This document shows positions 16,973 through 24,493 of a stretch of 64,000 bases of DNA, in pieces. This DNA comes from Methanococcus vannielii SB (lineage in GTDB: Archaea > AGJL01 > Methanococci > Methanococcales > Methanococcaceae). The notes under the pieces were generated by a model. The model had not been told where the DNA came from and made no database searches. It saw only the letters and a list, made by a program, of their open reading frames with translations. The stretch is taken from contig NC_009634.1 of the NCBI RefSeq assembly GCF_000017165.1, positions 448,249 through 512,248 of the forward strand, in the 5' to 3' direction. The position numbers were made by a program, and so were the translations under genes. Positions within the stretch are counted from its first letter, which is position 1. Each line of letters opens with the position of its first letter.

Positions 16973-17932
16973 TTAATACCTATTTTGAATATACCATTTA
17001 ACAAACCTTTTTATTCCTTCTTCTATGCATATATTAGGATAATATTTTAAATTTTCTTTTGATTTTGTTAAGTCTGCCATTGTAATTAAAACATCCCCTT
17101 CTTGCACGGGTAAGTAATTTTTAATGGCTTTTTTCCCAGTTTCTTTTTCTATTAAGGAAATCATGTATTCTAATTCAATAGGGTTATCCCCGCCAAGATT
17201 AAATATTTCATAATCTATTTTTTTACTTAAAAAAACTGCTGATTTTATCCCTTCAACTATATCTGAAATATATGTAAAATCCCTTTTCATTTTTCCGTAA
17301 TTATAAACATCAATTGGTTTTTCTTCCAATATATTTTTAGTGAATTTCCAGTAAGCCATATCGGGCCTTCCAAATTCACCATAAACCGTGAAAAATCTTA
17401 AACCAATCATTTCTATCCCATATAAATGATTATAAACATGTGCAATTAATTCATTATATTTTTTAGTTGCAGCATATAAACTAACCGGTTTATCGACATT
17501 ATCTGATTCCAAAAAAGGTGTTTTTTCGTTTCCGCCATATACTGATGAAGATGATGCAAAAATAACTCTTTTAATACCGTATTTTTTAGCAAGTTCAAAA
17601 ATATTTAATGTTCCTAAATTATTACTGTATTCATAAACATGCGGATTTTCTAAAGAGTACCTAACTCCAGCCTGTGCTGCAAGATGGACTATTAAATCAG
17701 GTTTTTCTAAATTGAAAATTTCATCTAATTCTTCGTAATTTATAATATCTTCATCAAAAAACTTAAAATTTTTAAATCCTTTTAAAATGTCAAGCCTTTT
17801 TTCTTTTAATTTTACATCATAGTATGGATTTAAATTATCAATCCCAATTATTTGAATTTCAGTATTTTTTAAAATATTTTCAGAAAAACTAAACCCTATA
17901 AACCCAGCTGCACCAGTAACTAAAATTTTCAT
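16973..17932 (-). CDS. NAD-dependent epimerase, UDP-glucuronate 4-epimerase type
   Basis: Extended SDR of 319 residues. MKILVTGAAGFIGFSFSENI is the NAD site; GIDNLNPYYDVKLKEKRLDI is the strongly diagnostic segment of UDP-glucuronate 4-epimerases. The catalytic pair is YAATKK (Tyr-x3-Lys), preceded by ASSSSVYGG. GLRFFTVYGEFGRPDMAYWK is also typical of the GAE family. It would convert UDP-GlcA to UDP-GalA. The start overlaps the stop of the UDP-glucose dehydrogenase gene (ATGA), so the two steps are coupled: UDP-Glc to UDP-GlcA to UDP-GalA. Confidence 0.88.
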   Translation of the reverse strand: MKILVTGAAGFIGFSFSENILKNTEIQIIGIDNLNPYYDVKLKEKRLDILKGFKNFKFFDEDIINYEELDEIFNLEKPDLIVHLAAQAGVRYSLENPHVYEYSNNLGTLNIFELAKKYGIKRVIFASSSSVYGGNEKTPFLESDNVDKPVSLYAATKKYNELIAHVYNHLYGIEMIGLRFFTVYGEFGRPDMAYWKFTKNILEEKPIDVYNYGKMKRDFTYISDIVEGIKSAVFLSKKIDYEIFNLGGDNPIELEYMISLIEKETGKKAIKNYLPVQEGDVLITMADLTKSKENLKYYPNICIEEGIKRFVKWYIQNRY

Positions 17933-19251
17933 CTTAATCCAACTCCAATATACTCAAACTCGATTTTTTTAATTTTTTCATTATCAATTATATTTCTGCC
18001 ATCAAATATGACTTTTTCATTAACCATATTAAAAATATTTTCAAAGTCAATAGTATTAAATTTAGTATCTTCAACAGCAAAAATTATTCCATCAACCCCG
18101 GTAACTGCTTCTACCAAACTATCTAAAATATATAAATTATATCCATAAAATGCTTTTGATTTATCTAATGTATACATATTATATGCATTTTCTCTTGCTC
18201 TTTTAACATTATCAAAACCTTTTATAATTGCATCTTCTTTTAGTAGCAAATCAATTAGTTTTATACTAGCACTTTCCCTTAAATCATCAGTATCGGGTTT
18301 GAAAGCTAAACCTAAAACTGCAAAAGTTTTACCTGAAATATCCCCATAATAATTTTTAATTTTTTCAAAAAACCATTTTACTTGGTTTTCATTTACGCTA
18401 TCTGTTGCAGTCATAAGTTTTGGATCGATACCTTTAGATTCAAACTGTTTTGTTAAAGACTTTACATCTTTTGGAAAACATGACCCTCCATATCCAATTC
18501 CCGCATTTAAAAATTTTTTCCCAATTCTATCATCAAGTCCCATTGCATAAGATACGGTTTTTATGTCCGCATTTGTTTTGTCTGCTAATTTAGAAAGCTC
18601 ATTTATAAATGAAATTTTTGTTGCTAAAAATGCATTTGAAGCATATTTTATCATTTCTGCAGTTTCGTAATTTGTTAATATCAAGGGTATATTTTTTTCA
18701 ATAAAATATTGATAAATGTATTTCAAAATTTCCTTTGAAGATAAATCATTTTCATCAAAACCTAAAATTATTCTTTCAGGATTTAAAAAATCTTTTAAAG
18801 CCATTCCTTCCCTTAAAAATTCTGGATTTGATATGATTTCAATATTATATCCATTTAAACGTTCTTTTAAAAGCTGGTTTGTCCCAATTGGAACAGTTGA
18901 TTTTACAACTAAATATTTTTTACCCGAAATATGTTTTTTTAAGTTATCAACTGCTGAAAAAATATATTTTAAATCAGTATTTCCATTATTGTCTTGTGGC
19001 GTTCCAACACACAAAAAAATAACTTCAGAATCTTTTATTTTTTCATAGGATGTTGTAAATTCTAAATTTTTTCCTGTGTGTTTTTTTAAAAGTTCTTCCA
19101 AACCTTCTTCATATAATGGACAAATTCCATTATTTAACATTTTAACTTTTGAATCATCAATATCTATCCCTATAACTTTAAAACCAAAATTTGCTAAGCC
19201 CACTGCTTGAATTAATCCAACATAACCTGTCCCAATTACTGAAATTTTCAT
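17929..19251 (-). CDS. ugd: UDP-glucose/GDP-mannose dehydrogenase family, probable UDP-glucose 6-dehydrogenase
   Basis: Protein of 440 residues. MKISVIGTGYVGLIQAVGLA is the NAD-binding loop; IFLCVGTPQDNNGNTDLKYI and STVPIGTNQLL follow. AGIGYGGSCFPKDVKSL near residue 255 holds the catalytic cysteine. VLGLAFKPDTDDLRESASIK is the C-terminal domain signature. It oxidises UDP-glucose to UDP-glucuronate with two NAD+. The N-terminus and length favour UDP-glucose over UDP-N-acetylmannosamine, and the downstream UDP-glucuronate epimerase agrees. GGTGAC lies upstream of the ATG. UDP-glucose should come from GalU, 2.6 kb away. Confidence 0.9.
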   Translation of the reverse strand: MKISVIGTGYVGLIQAVGLANFGFKVIGIDIDDSKVKMLNNGICPLYEEGLEELLKKHTGKNLEFTTSYEKIKDSEVIFLCVGTPQDNNGNTDLKYIFSAVDNLKKHISGKKYLVVKSTVPIGTNQLLKERLNGYNIEIISNPEFLREGMALKDFLNPERIILGFDENDLSSKEILKYIYQYFIEKNIPLILTNYETAEMIKYASNAFLATKISFINELSKLADKTNADIKTVSYAMGLDDRIGKKFLNAGIGYGGSCFPKDVKSLTKQFESKGIDPKLMTATDSVNENQVKWFFEKIKNYYGDISGKTFAVLGLAFKPDTDDLRESASIKLIDLLLKEDAIIKGFDNVKRARENAYNMYTLDKSKAFYGYNLYILDSLVEAVTGVDGIIFAVEDTKFNTIDFENIFNMVNEKVIFDGRNIIDNEKIKKIEFEYIGVGLR

Positions 19252-19256
19252 TTAAG

Positions 19257-20759
19257 TCACCAGAATTTAAAAGTTTTTAATTCAGATATCTTAATAATAT
19301 TTAGTAAAATTATGCTCAAAAAATACACAATTAAATAGACTATGCCGAATAATAAAATTAATATATATTCATTAAAACTCATTCCTTTTATAAATATTAA
19401 AGGAATAAATGCCAATATTGAGGAAAAAATACATAATATAAATTTTTTAATTGGAAATTTATAATCTAAAAATTTATTTAAGTAATTAACTTGTAAAATT
19501 TGAATTAAAATATAACTTAATGTGGTAGTAAATGCTGCACCACTCGTTCCAAATTTTGGAATTAAAATTAAATTAAAAATTAAATTAAAAATTGCCCCAA
19601 TATATAATATTTTAGTTGAAAGGTATGGTTTTCCAATTCCATTAAAGACATTAAATACAATATTATTCATTGATAAAAAGACTATTCCAAAACTTAAAAT
19701 TGACATTGGAAGAGCTGCAGTTAAATAATTTTCATTGAAAAATAGATTTATTAAAACAGTTGGAAAATATGATAAAAGTACTGAAAAAGGAATTGAAATT
19801 ATAAATGAATATGTTAATACCTTTTTTAAACCCTCTGAAAGATTCTTTTTTTCACCTTTTTCCCACATTTCGGTACTCATTGGAAGTATTACAGAACATA
19901 TTGAAGATGCAAAATAACTTAATACTAAAACTGTCGGCATTGCAACGTTCCTATAATCTGCAACCGAATCAAGTCCTGTAAAGTATGTCAAACATATTGA
20001 ATCAAGGTATCCCATTATGATAAACCCGGCACTTCCAAACATTATCGGCATACTGTATGTAAAAATATCTTTTAAAAGTTTTTTTGAAAAAGAAAACTTT
20101 TCAATAAAAAATTCTGGAAATATCTTTTTTAAAAAAATTGTCCCATAGATTAGAATCATTAAAATTGGAGCAATTGTATATGCTAAGGGCGGAGAATAAA
20201 CGCCAAATCCAAAGTAAATAAAAATAAAAGATAAAACTAAAACACTTGATATATTTAAAAAAGTATATGTACTATATATTTTTTGACTTTGAAATCCAAG
20301 TAATGAGTTAACAGTTAAGTTTTTTATCCCATCAAATATATAAAATCCAAAAACCATTATTATAAATACCGTAGAAATAGCTTCAAGATTTCCAAACTGG
20401 CCTTGACTATTTATATAGTATTTTATAATTAAAGGGGACATTGAATACATTAAAAATGCAATTAAAACTGCCATTCCTGTTTGAATTATTAAAACGTATA
20501 ATAGTGTTGATTTTATTAAATCATACCTATTTTGAACTAAAAATTTTGGAATAAAGTATATTACTGCATTACCTAATCCTAAACCTCTAAAAATTGCAAT
20601 CATGCTGATTAAATCTAAAATTGCATAGAAAAGGCCTACTTCAACTTTTGAAAGTGAATTTGCATATAATATTCTTACAAAATAACCAATAGGGGCTGCT
20701 AACATTAAGAATAAAAAATTCCATGCAGCACCCTTAATCATTCTATCTTTATAACTCAA
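19257..20759 (-). CDS. Oligosaccharide flippase (Wzx/MOP exporter family)
   Basis: Polytopic membrane protein of 500 residues with about 12-14 predicted helices. It begins with the polysaccharide-transport pattern KDRMIKGAAWNFLFLM, and has the mid-protein PIMFGSAGFIIMGYLDSICL repeat start and AVADYRNVAM-like loop (SVADYRNVAMPTVL). Such proteins flip lipid-linked oligosaccharides outward across the cell membrane. It is most likely the exporter for the glycan made here. Translation starts at TTG with GGGGAT upstream. It is the first gene of the leftward cassette run, five bases before ugd. Confidence 0.9.
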   Translation of the reverse strand: MSYKDRMIKGAAWNFLFLMLAAPIGYFVRILYANSLSKVEVGLFYAILDLISMIAIFRGLGLGNAVIYFIPKFLVQNRYDLIKSTLLYVLIIQTGMAVLIAFLMYSMSPLIIKYYINSQGQFGNLEAISTVFIIMVFGFYIFDGIKNLTVNSLLGFQSQKIYSTYTFLNISSVLVLSFIFIYFGFGVYSPPLAYTIAPILMILIYGTIFLKKIFPEFFIEKFSFSKKLLKDIFTYSMPIMFGSAGFIIMGYLDSICLTYFTGLDSVADYRNVAMPTVLVLSYFASSICSVILPMSTEMWEKGEKKNLSEGLKKVLTYSFIISIPFSVLLSYFPTVLINLFFNENYLTAALPMSILSFGIVFLSMNNIVFNVFNGIGKPYLSTKILYIGAIFNLIFNLILIPKFGTSGAAFTTTLSYILIQILQVNYLNKFLDYKFPIKKFILCIFSSILAFIPLIFIKGMSFNEYILILLFGIVYLIVYFLSIILLNIIKISELKTFKFW

Positions 20760-20789
20760 AAATTATCCCCTTAAAAATAAAAAATTTAA

Positions 20790-21668
20790 TTAAATATCTT
20801 TAATTCCATTATCCATTTCAACTTCTGGAATCCATCCTAAACTTTTAGCATAATTATAATCAATATAAATTCTATAAACTTCGCCATCTCGCTCTTTTTC
20901 ATAAATTGGATTTTTATCAAAGCCGACTTCAGAAGATATAATCTTAAAAAGTTCATTTACAGATGTTTCTTTTCCAGAACCAATATTTACAATCTCATTT
21001 TTCCAATTTAATGCCATTAAATTTGCTTTTGAAACATCTTTAACATTTACAAAATCCCGTGTCTGGTTTCCATTTCCATAAATTATTGGACTTTCTCCTT
21101 TTTTCATTTTATCAATAAAGATTGAAATAACGCCTGCTTCACCAAGGGGGTCTTGACGTTTCCCATAAACATTAGAATACCTTAAAATACAGTATTCGAT
21201 ATTGTAAAGTCTATTATATAATTTGATATATTCTTCTGCACAAAATTTACTTAATCCATATGGTGAAAGTGGATTTACATCGTGTTTTTCATCAACCGGT
21301 AAATATTTTGGTTCCCCATACACTGCACCGCCGGAAGATGAAAAAATAATCTTTTTTACACCATATTCTTTCATTTTTTCTAAAATATTGATTGTTCCAA
21401 GGATATTTATATTTGCATCTAAAATAGGGTCTTCAACAGATGTTCTAACATTAATCTGTGCTGCTTCATGAATTACGCATTCAAATCCTGTTAAATCTAA
21501 ATTTTTATCCAATATGTCTCCGTTTATAAATTTTGCGGAGTTATTTATGTTTTTTTCATTTCCAGTACTTAAATTATCTAAAATTGTTACATCATGCCCA
21601 TTTTCAATTAATAAATCAACAATATGGCTTCCAATAAACCCTGCACCGCCAGTTACTAAAATTTTCAA
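20790..21668 (-). CDS. galE: NAD-dependent nucleotide-sugar epimerase, UDP-glucose 4-epimerase-like
   Basis: Extended SDR of 292 residues. MKILVTGGAGFIGSHIVDLL and VTILDNLSTGNEKN are the NAD site; SSGGAVYG and YGLSKFCAEEYI are the catalytic Ser and Tyr-x3-Lys motifs. LRYSNVYGKRQDPLGEAGVI matches archaeal UDP-glucose 4-epimerases. It would interconvert UDP-Glc/UDP-Gal or the GlcNAc/GalNAc pair. The protein ends GWIPEVEMDNGIKDI, where related enzymes normally run on for a C-terminal helix, so the last ~15-20 residues seem to be missing. It may still work. It lies 30 bases before the flippase gene. Confidence 0.84.
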   Translation of the reverse strand: MKILVTGGAGFIGSHIVDLLIENGHDVTILDNLSTGNEKNINNSAKFINGDILDKNLDLTGFECVIHEAAQINVRTSVEDPILDANINILGTINILEKMKEYGVKKIIFSSSGGAVYGEPKYLPVDEKHDVNPLSPYGLSKFCAEEYIKLYNRLYNIEYCILRYSNVYGKRQDPLGEAGVISIFIDKMKKGESPIIYGNGNQTRDFVNVKDVSKANLMALNWKNEIVNIGSGKETSVNELFKIISSEVGFDKNPIYEKERDGEVYRIYIDYNYAKSLGWIPEVEMDNGIKDI

Positions 21669-21765
21669 AGTTTCACCTTGATTTTACCAATTAATTTAAT
21701 TTACCAATTAATTTAAAAAAGTAAATTTAAATTATTCATTAAATTTTACATAATTAACTATACAA

Positions 21766-21816
21766 CTATTTACACAATTTCGTAAGGTATTTTTTAAACC
21801 CGCCAATGTTATCAAC
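21766..21816 (-). pseudogene. Remnant of a second galU 3' end
   Basis: The minus strand here reads VDNIGGFKKYLTKLCK followed by TAG. The neighbouring intact galU ends IDNIDGFKEYIQDLCNK. The two DNA stretches align almost base for base over GATAACATTG-CGGGTTTAAA and again at TTGTGTAA, in the same orientation. No start or upstream coding sequence is present. It is best read as the leftover tail of a diverged galU allele after recombination or a partial duplication. Confidence 0.72.
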
Positions 21817-21834
21817 AACCTTTGAAAAAGGTTG
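21816..21834. terminator. Hairpin between galU and the galU remnant
   Basis: CAACCTTT-GAA-AAAGGTTG is a perfect 8-bp stem with a 3-base loop, 19 bases after the galU stop on the minus strand. It could end or stabilise the galU message, or be a scar of the event that left the remnant. Archaeal termination depends mainly on T runs, so the function is uncertain. Confidence 0.45.
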
Positions 21835-21852
21835 ATCAAAGTGATATGTATT

Positions 21853-22701
21853 TTATTTATTACACAAATCTTGAATGTACTCTTTAAACCCGTCAATGTT
21901 ATCAATTCCAAGTTCAACGTTTGCCTCAAGCCATCCTTTAATGTCTCCAATATCATACCGTTTAAAATCAACTTCAACGCCTATTATTTTTTCCTCTTTT
22001 AAAAGCATTTTCATTGCATCAGTAAGTTGGATTTCCCCTCCCCTTCCAGGTTCAGTATTTTCAAGGTGCTTAAATATTTTTGAAGATAAAAGATATGCTC
22101 CAGTAATTATAAGGTTAGATGGGGCTTCTTCTACTTTTGGTTTTTCTACAAGGTCATCTATTTCAAAAATTCCTTTTTCAATTTCTTTTCCAGAAATTAC
22201 GCCGTATTTATGTACATTTTCTTTTGGAACTCGTTCTAAAGCGATTACTGAACAGCCGTATTTTTCATGGATTTCAATTAATTTTTTTGGAACGTTTCCT
22301 GAATATATCGTATCTCCAACCATTATAACTGTATAGTCTTCGCAGATAAACTCCCTTCCACAGTAAACTGCGTCCCCTAATCCTTTTTGTTTTCCCTGCC
22401 TGATATAATAAATATGTGCAAAATCATTTATTTCCTGAATTGTTTTTAAAGCTTCACACTTTTCATCTTTTTTTAACCGCTCTTCAAGTTCAAAATTTTT
22501 ATCAAAGTGGTTTTCAATTGCAGATTTTCCCCTACCCGTAATTACAAGTATACTTTCTATTCCTGCACTTGCCAAATCTTCAATTACGTATTGAATTATT
22601 GGTTTTCCTAAAACTGGAAGCATTTCTTTTGGTTGCGCCTTTGTAATTGGAAGAAGCCTTGTTCCAAATCCTGCGGCAGGTATGATAGCTTTTTTTAGCA
22701 T
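21853..22701 (-). CDS. galU: UTP-glucose-1-phosphate uridylyltransferase
   Basis: Nucleotidyltransferase of 282 residues. KAIIPAAGFGTRLLPITKAQ and PKEMLPVLGKPIIQYVIEDL form the nucleotide-binding N-terminus; VIMVGDTIYS, VEKPKVEEAPSNLIITGAYL and ELGI-type C-terminal residues match the GalU family. It makes UDP-glucose, which feeds ugd and galE in the adjacent cassette. GGGGT lies upstream of the ATG. A diverged copy of its last ~16 codons lies 37 bases beyond its stop codon. Confidence 0.92.
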   Translation of the reverse strand: MLKKAIIPAAGFGTRLLPITKAQPKEMLPVLGKPIIQYVIEDLASAGIESILVITGRGKSAIENHFDKNFELEERLKKDEKCEALKTIQEINDFAHIYYIRQGKQKGLGDAVYCGREFICEDYTVIMVGDTIYSGNVPKKLIEIHEKYGCSVIALERVPKENVHKYGVISGKEIEKGIFEIDDLVEKPKVEEAPSNLIITGAYLLSSKIFKHLENTEPGRGGEIQLTDAMKMLLKEEKIIGVEVDFKRYDIGDIKGWLEANVELGIDNIDGFKEYIQDLCNK

Positions 22702-22771
22702 TAATTATTACCCCGTTCTAATTTTGGCAGTTACATAAAACATTATTACAACATATCTTGAAAAATACGAT

Positions 22772-22846
22772 ATGCCATATATGATACAAAGTATATTACA
22801 CCATATGATACAAAATATAATACAATATATAATACCTATATGGCGT
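22772..22846. repeat. Direct and inverted repeats upstream of galU
   Basis: ATGCCATATA (22772-22781) is mirrored by TATATGGCGT (22837-22846). Between them two imperfect direct copies of CCATAT(AT)GATACAAARTATAWTACA lie end to end (about 22775-22825). The region is the galU upstream gap and contains several TATA-like stretches. It could be a regulator-binding region or simple A/T-rich slippage. Confidence 0.4.
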
Positions 22847-22928
22847 ATTACAAATAATCAAAATATAATATAAATGCATATTAAGTTGGATTTATATTAA
22901 GCTTGTTATAATCATGATGACTACTCTC

Positions 22929-23834
22929 TTAAATTAACATGTATATTATAGGTAAAACCCCTAATGAAATGACAGTTGATATAAAACATGCTGATGCAAC
23001 GAGTTTTACATCCAAATCATAAATAACCGCAAATACCAAAGGCATCATTGCAGAAGGCATTGCAGACTGCATAACCGCTACTTGTTTATCTAGCTGATTC
23101 GATAAAAGGCTTTCGGAAATTGGAAATGCAATTAATGGTGAAATTACCATCCTAAATATTGAAGCTAAAATTCCGTAAGTTAATCCAAATTTTGCAGCTT
23201 TTGGGGATAAGGAAAGTCCTAAAGAAAGCATTATTAAAGGAATTGTCGCATTTGACATATATTCTAAAGACATTACCATAAATTTTGGAAGATTTGAAAG
23301 CTCAAAATTAATTAAAACCAGTAACACACTTAAAATTGCCGTTAAAAGTGGGGGAAACGTTATAACTTCAAGCATTACATTTTTCTTTATCCCGCTTACC
23401 CTAACTCCAATATATGTTCCTAAAAACATACTTACAAATATTGCTGCCATATCACAAAAAATTGCCCTTAATAGGCCTTCAGTTCCATAAAATCCTAAAA
23501 TTACTGGATAACCTAAAAAACCAGTGTTTCCAACTGATGAAACTAAAATAAACCCGCCAAGTGATTTATTATCTAACTTTAATCGCTTTCCAACAAAATA
23601 TGCTAAGATTGCACATATTAAAGTTGAAATAAGGATTATAAATGGAAGTTTCATGAATTCCGGCAAGTCGGCAGGAGTTACGTTTTTAATTAGTGATAAA
23701 AATATTGTTGAAGGCATTGCAATATATATTACAATTTTATTTAACACCATTCTATCTTTTTCATCGAGTATCTTAAAATGTCTTGAAAAATATCCAATTA
23801 AAATCAAAAATACAATAACGTACATGATTTCCAT
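22929..23834 (-). CDS. AEC family transporter
   Basis: Membrane protein of 301 residues with about ten helices in the two-half arrangement of the auxin efflux carrier family. GYFSRHFKILDEKDRMVLNK is the typical first-half loop after helix 1; IYIAMPSTIF, VGNTGFLGYPVILGFYGTEG and MQSAMPSAMMPLVFAVIYDL are family motifs. Members export organic acids or amino acids with proton or sodium gradients. The substrate here is not predictable. It is transcribed alone; the nearest leftward gene is 54 bases upstream (coaD) but each has its own ribosome site. Confidence 0.86.
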   Translation of the reverse strand: MEIMYVIVFLILIGYFSRHFKILDEKDRMVLNKIVIYIAMPSTIFLSLIKNVTPADLPEFMKLPFIILISTLICAILAYFVGKRLKLDNKSLGGFILVSSVGNTGFLGYPVILGFYGTEGLLRAIFCDMAAIFVSMFLGTYIGVRVSGIKKNVMLEVITFPPLLTAILSVLLVLINFELSNLPKFMVMSLEYMSNATIPLIMLSLGLSLSPKAAKFGLTYGILASIFRMVISPLIAFPISESLLSNQLDKQVAVMQSAMPSAMMPLVFAVIYDLDVKLVASACFISTVISLGVLPIIYMLI

Positions 23835-23888
23835 AAAATATCATCTGTTTAATTATCTCTTTTTAAATTTATAGACAATTCATTTTAA

Positions 23889-24347
23889 TTACATATTACA
23901 TTTTTTAGGTAAATTACCTTTAATATCAATAAATCCATTCCTTATTCTTGTTACCGATATTGGAATTGAATCTTTCGCAAGCAAAAAGTCACAAATTTCT
24001 ATTTTTAAGGGTTTTAATCCCTTTTCAATCCTTATTTTATTTATTTTTTCCGCATTTTCCTTAGTTTCAATACTTACAACAATTACGTCGTAATCTTCAA
24101 AAATTGAGTCTCCAAATAGGTCATTTATTTCCATTATTTTGTATTCAATTTTAAATTTATCTAAAAAATTCATTAATTTATTTTTTCGAAAATTAAATGA
24201 ATTTACTTCATGTTTTTTATATGATTTTACAAATTCATCACTTGTAAGGCCGATAAATAACTTTCCAAAACTTGAAGCATGTAAAAGAAGCTTTTCATGA
24301 CCTTTATGTAATATATCAAAGGTTCCGCCAACAATAACTTTTTTCAT
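23889..24347 (-). CDS. coaD: Archaeal phosphopantetheine adenylyltransferase
   Basis: Nucleotidyltransferase of 152 residues of the archaeal PPAT type. [19 protein letters not shown] carries the HxGH motif (here HKGH). The later loop [10 protein letters not shown] replaces the bacterial ISSTxxR site. It transfers AMP from ATP to 4'-phosphopantetheine, giving dephospho-CoA. This archaeal form is shorter and diverged from bacterial CoaD, but the motif order and length fit. GGTGTT precedes the ATG. Confidence 0.86.
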   Translation of the reverse strand: MKKVIVGGTFDILHKGHEKLLLHASSFGKLFIGLTSDEFVKSYKKHEVNSFNFRKNKLMNFLDKFKIEYKIMEINDLFGDSIFEDYDVIVVSIETKENAEKINKIRIEKGLKPLKIEICDFLLAKDSIPISVTRIRNGFIDIKGNLPKKCNM

Positions 24348-24493
24348 TAAAACACCTTAAAAACCATATTTAATTGTAAATTGAAGTTAACAGTAATTAA
24401 TAACTGTAAATTAAATATATTTTAAAAATAATTTTATGATGTTAAAAATAATTTTAAAAATAATTTTAAAAAAATAACTAAATTATTTAAAAA

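Noticed and set aside
21732-21977. 81-codon minus-strand frame across the galU end
   Set aside because: It runs out of frame through the galU 3' end and the remnant. Its apparent internal repeats are the duplicated galU tail read in the wrong frame.
22909-22925. ATGATGA near 22914 as a C box
   Set aside because: No D or D' box follows at a usable distance and it abuts the AEC gene end.
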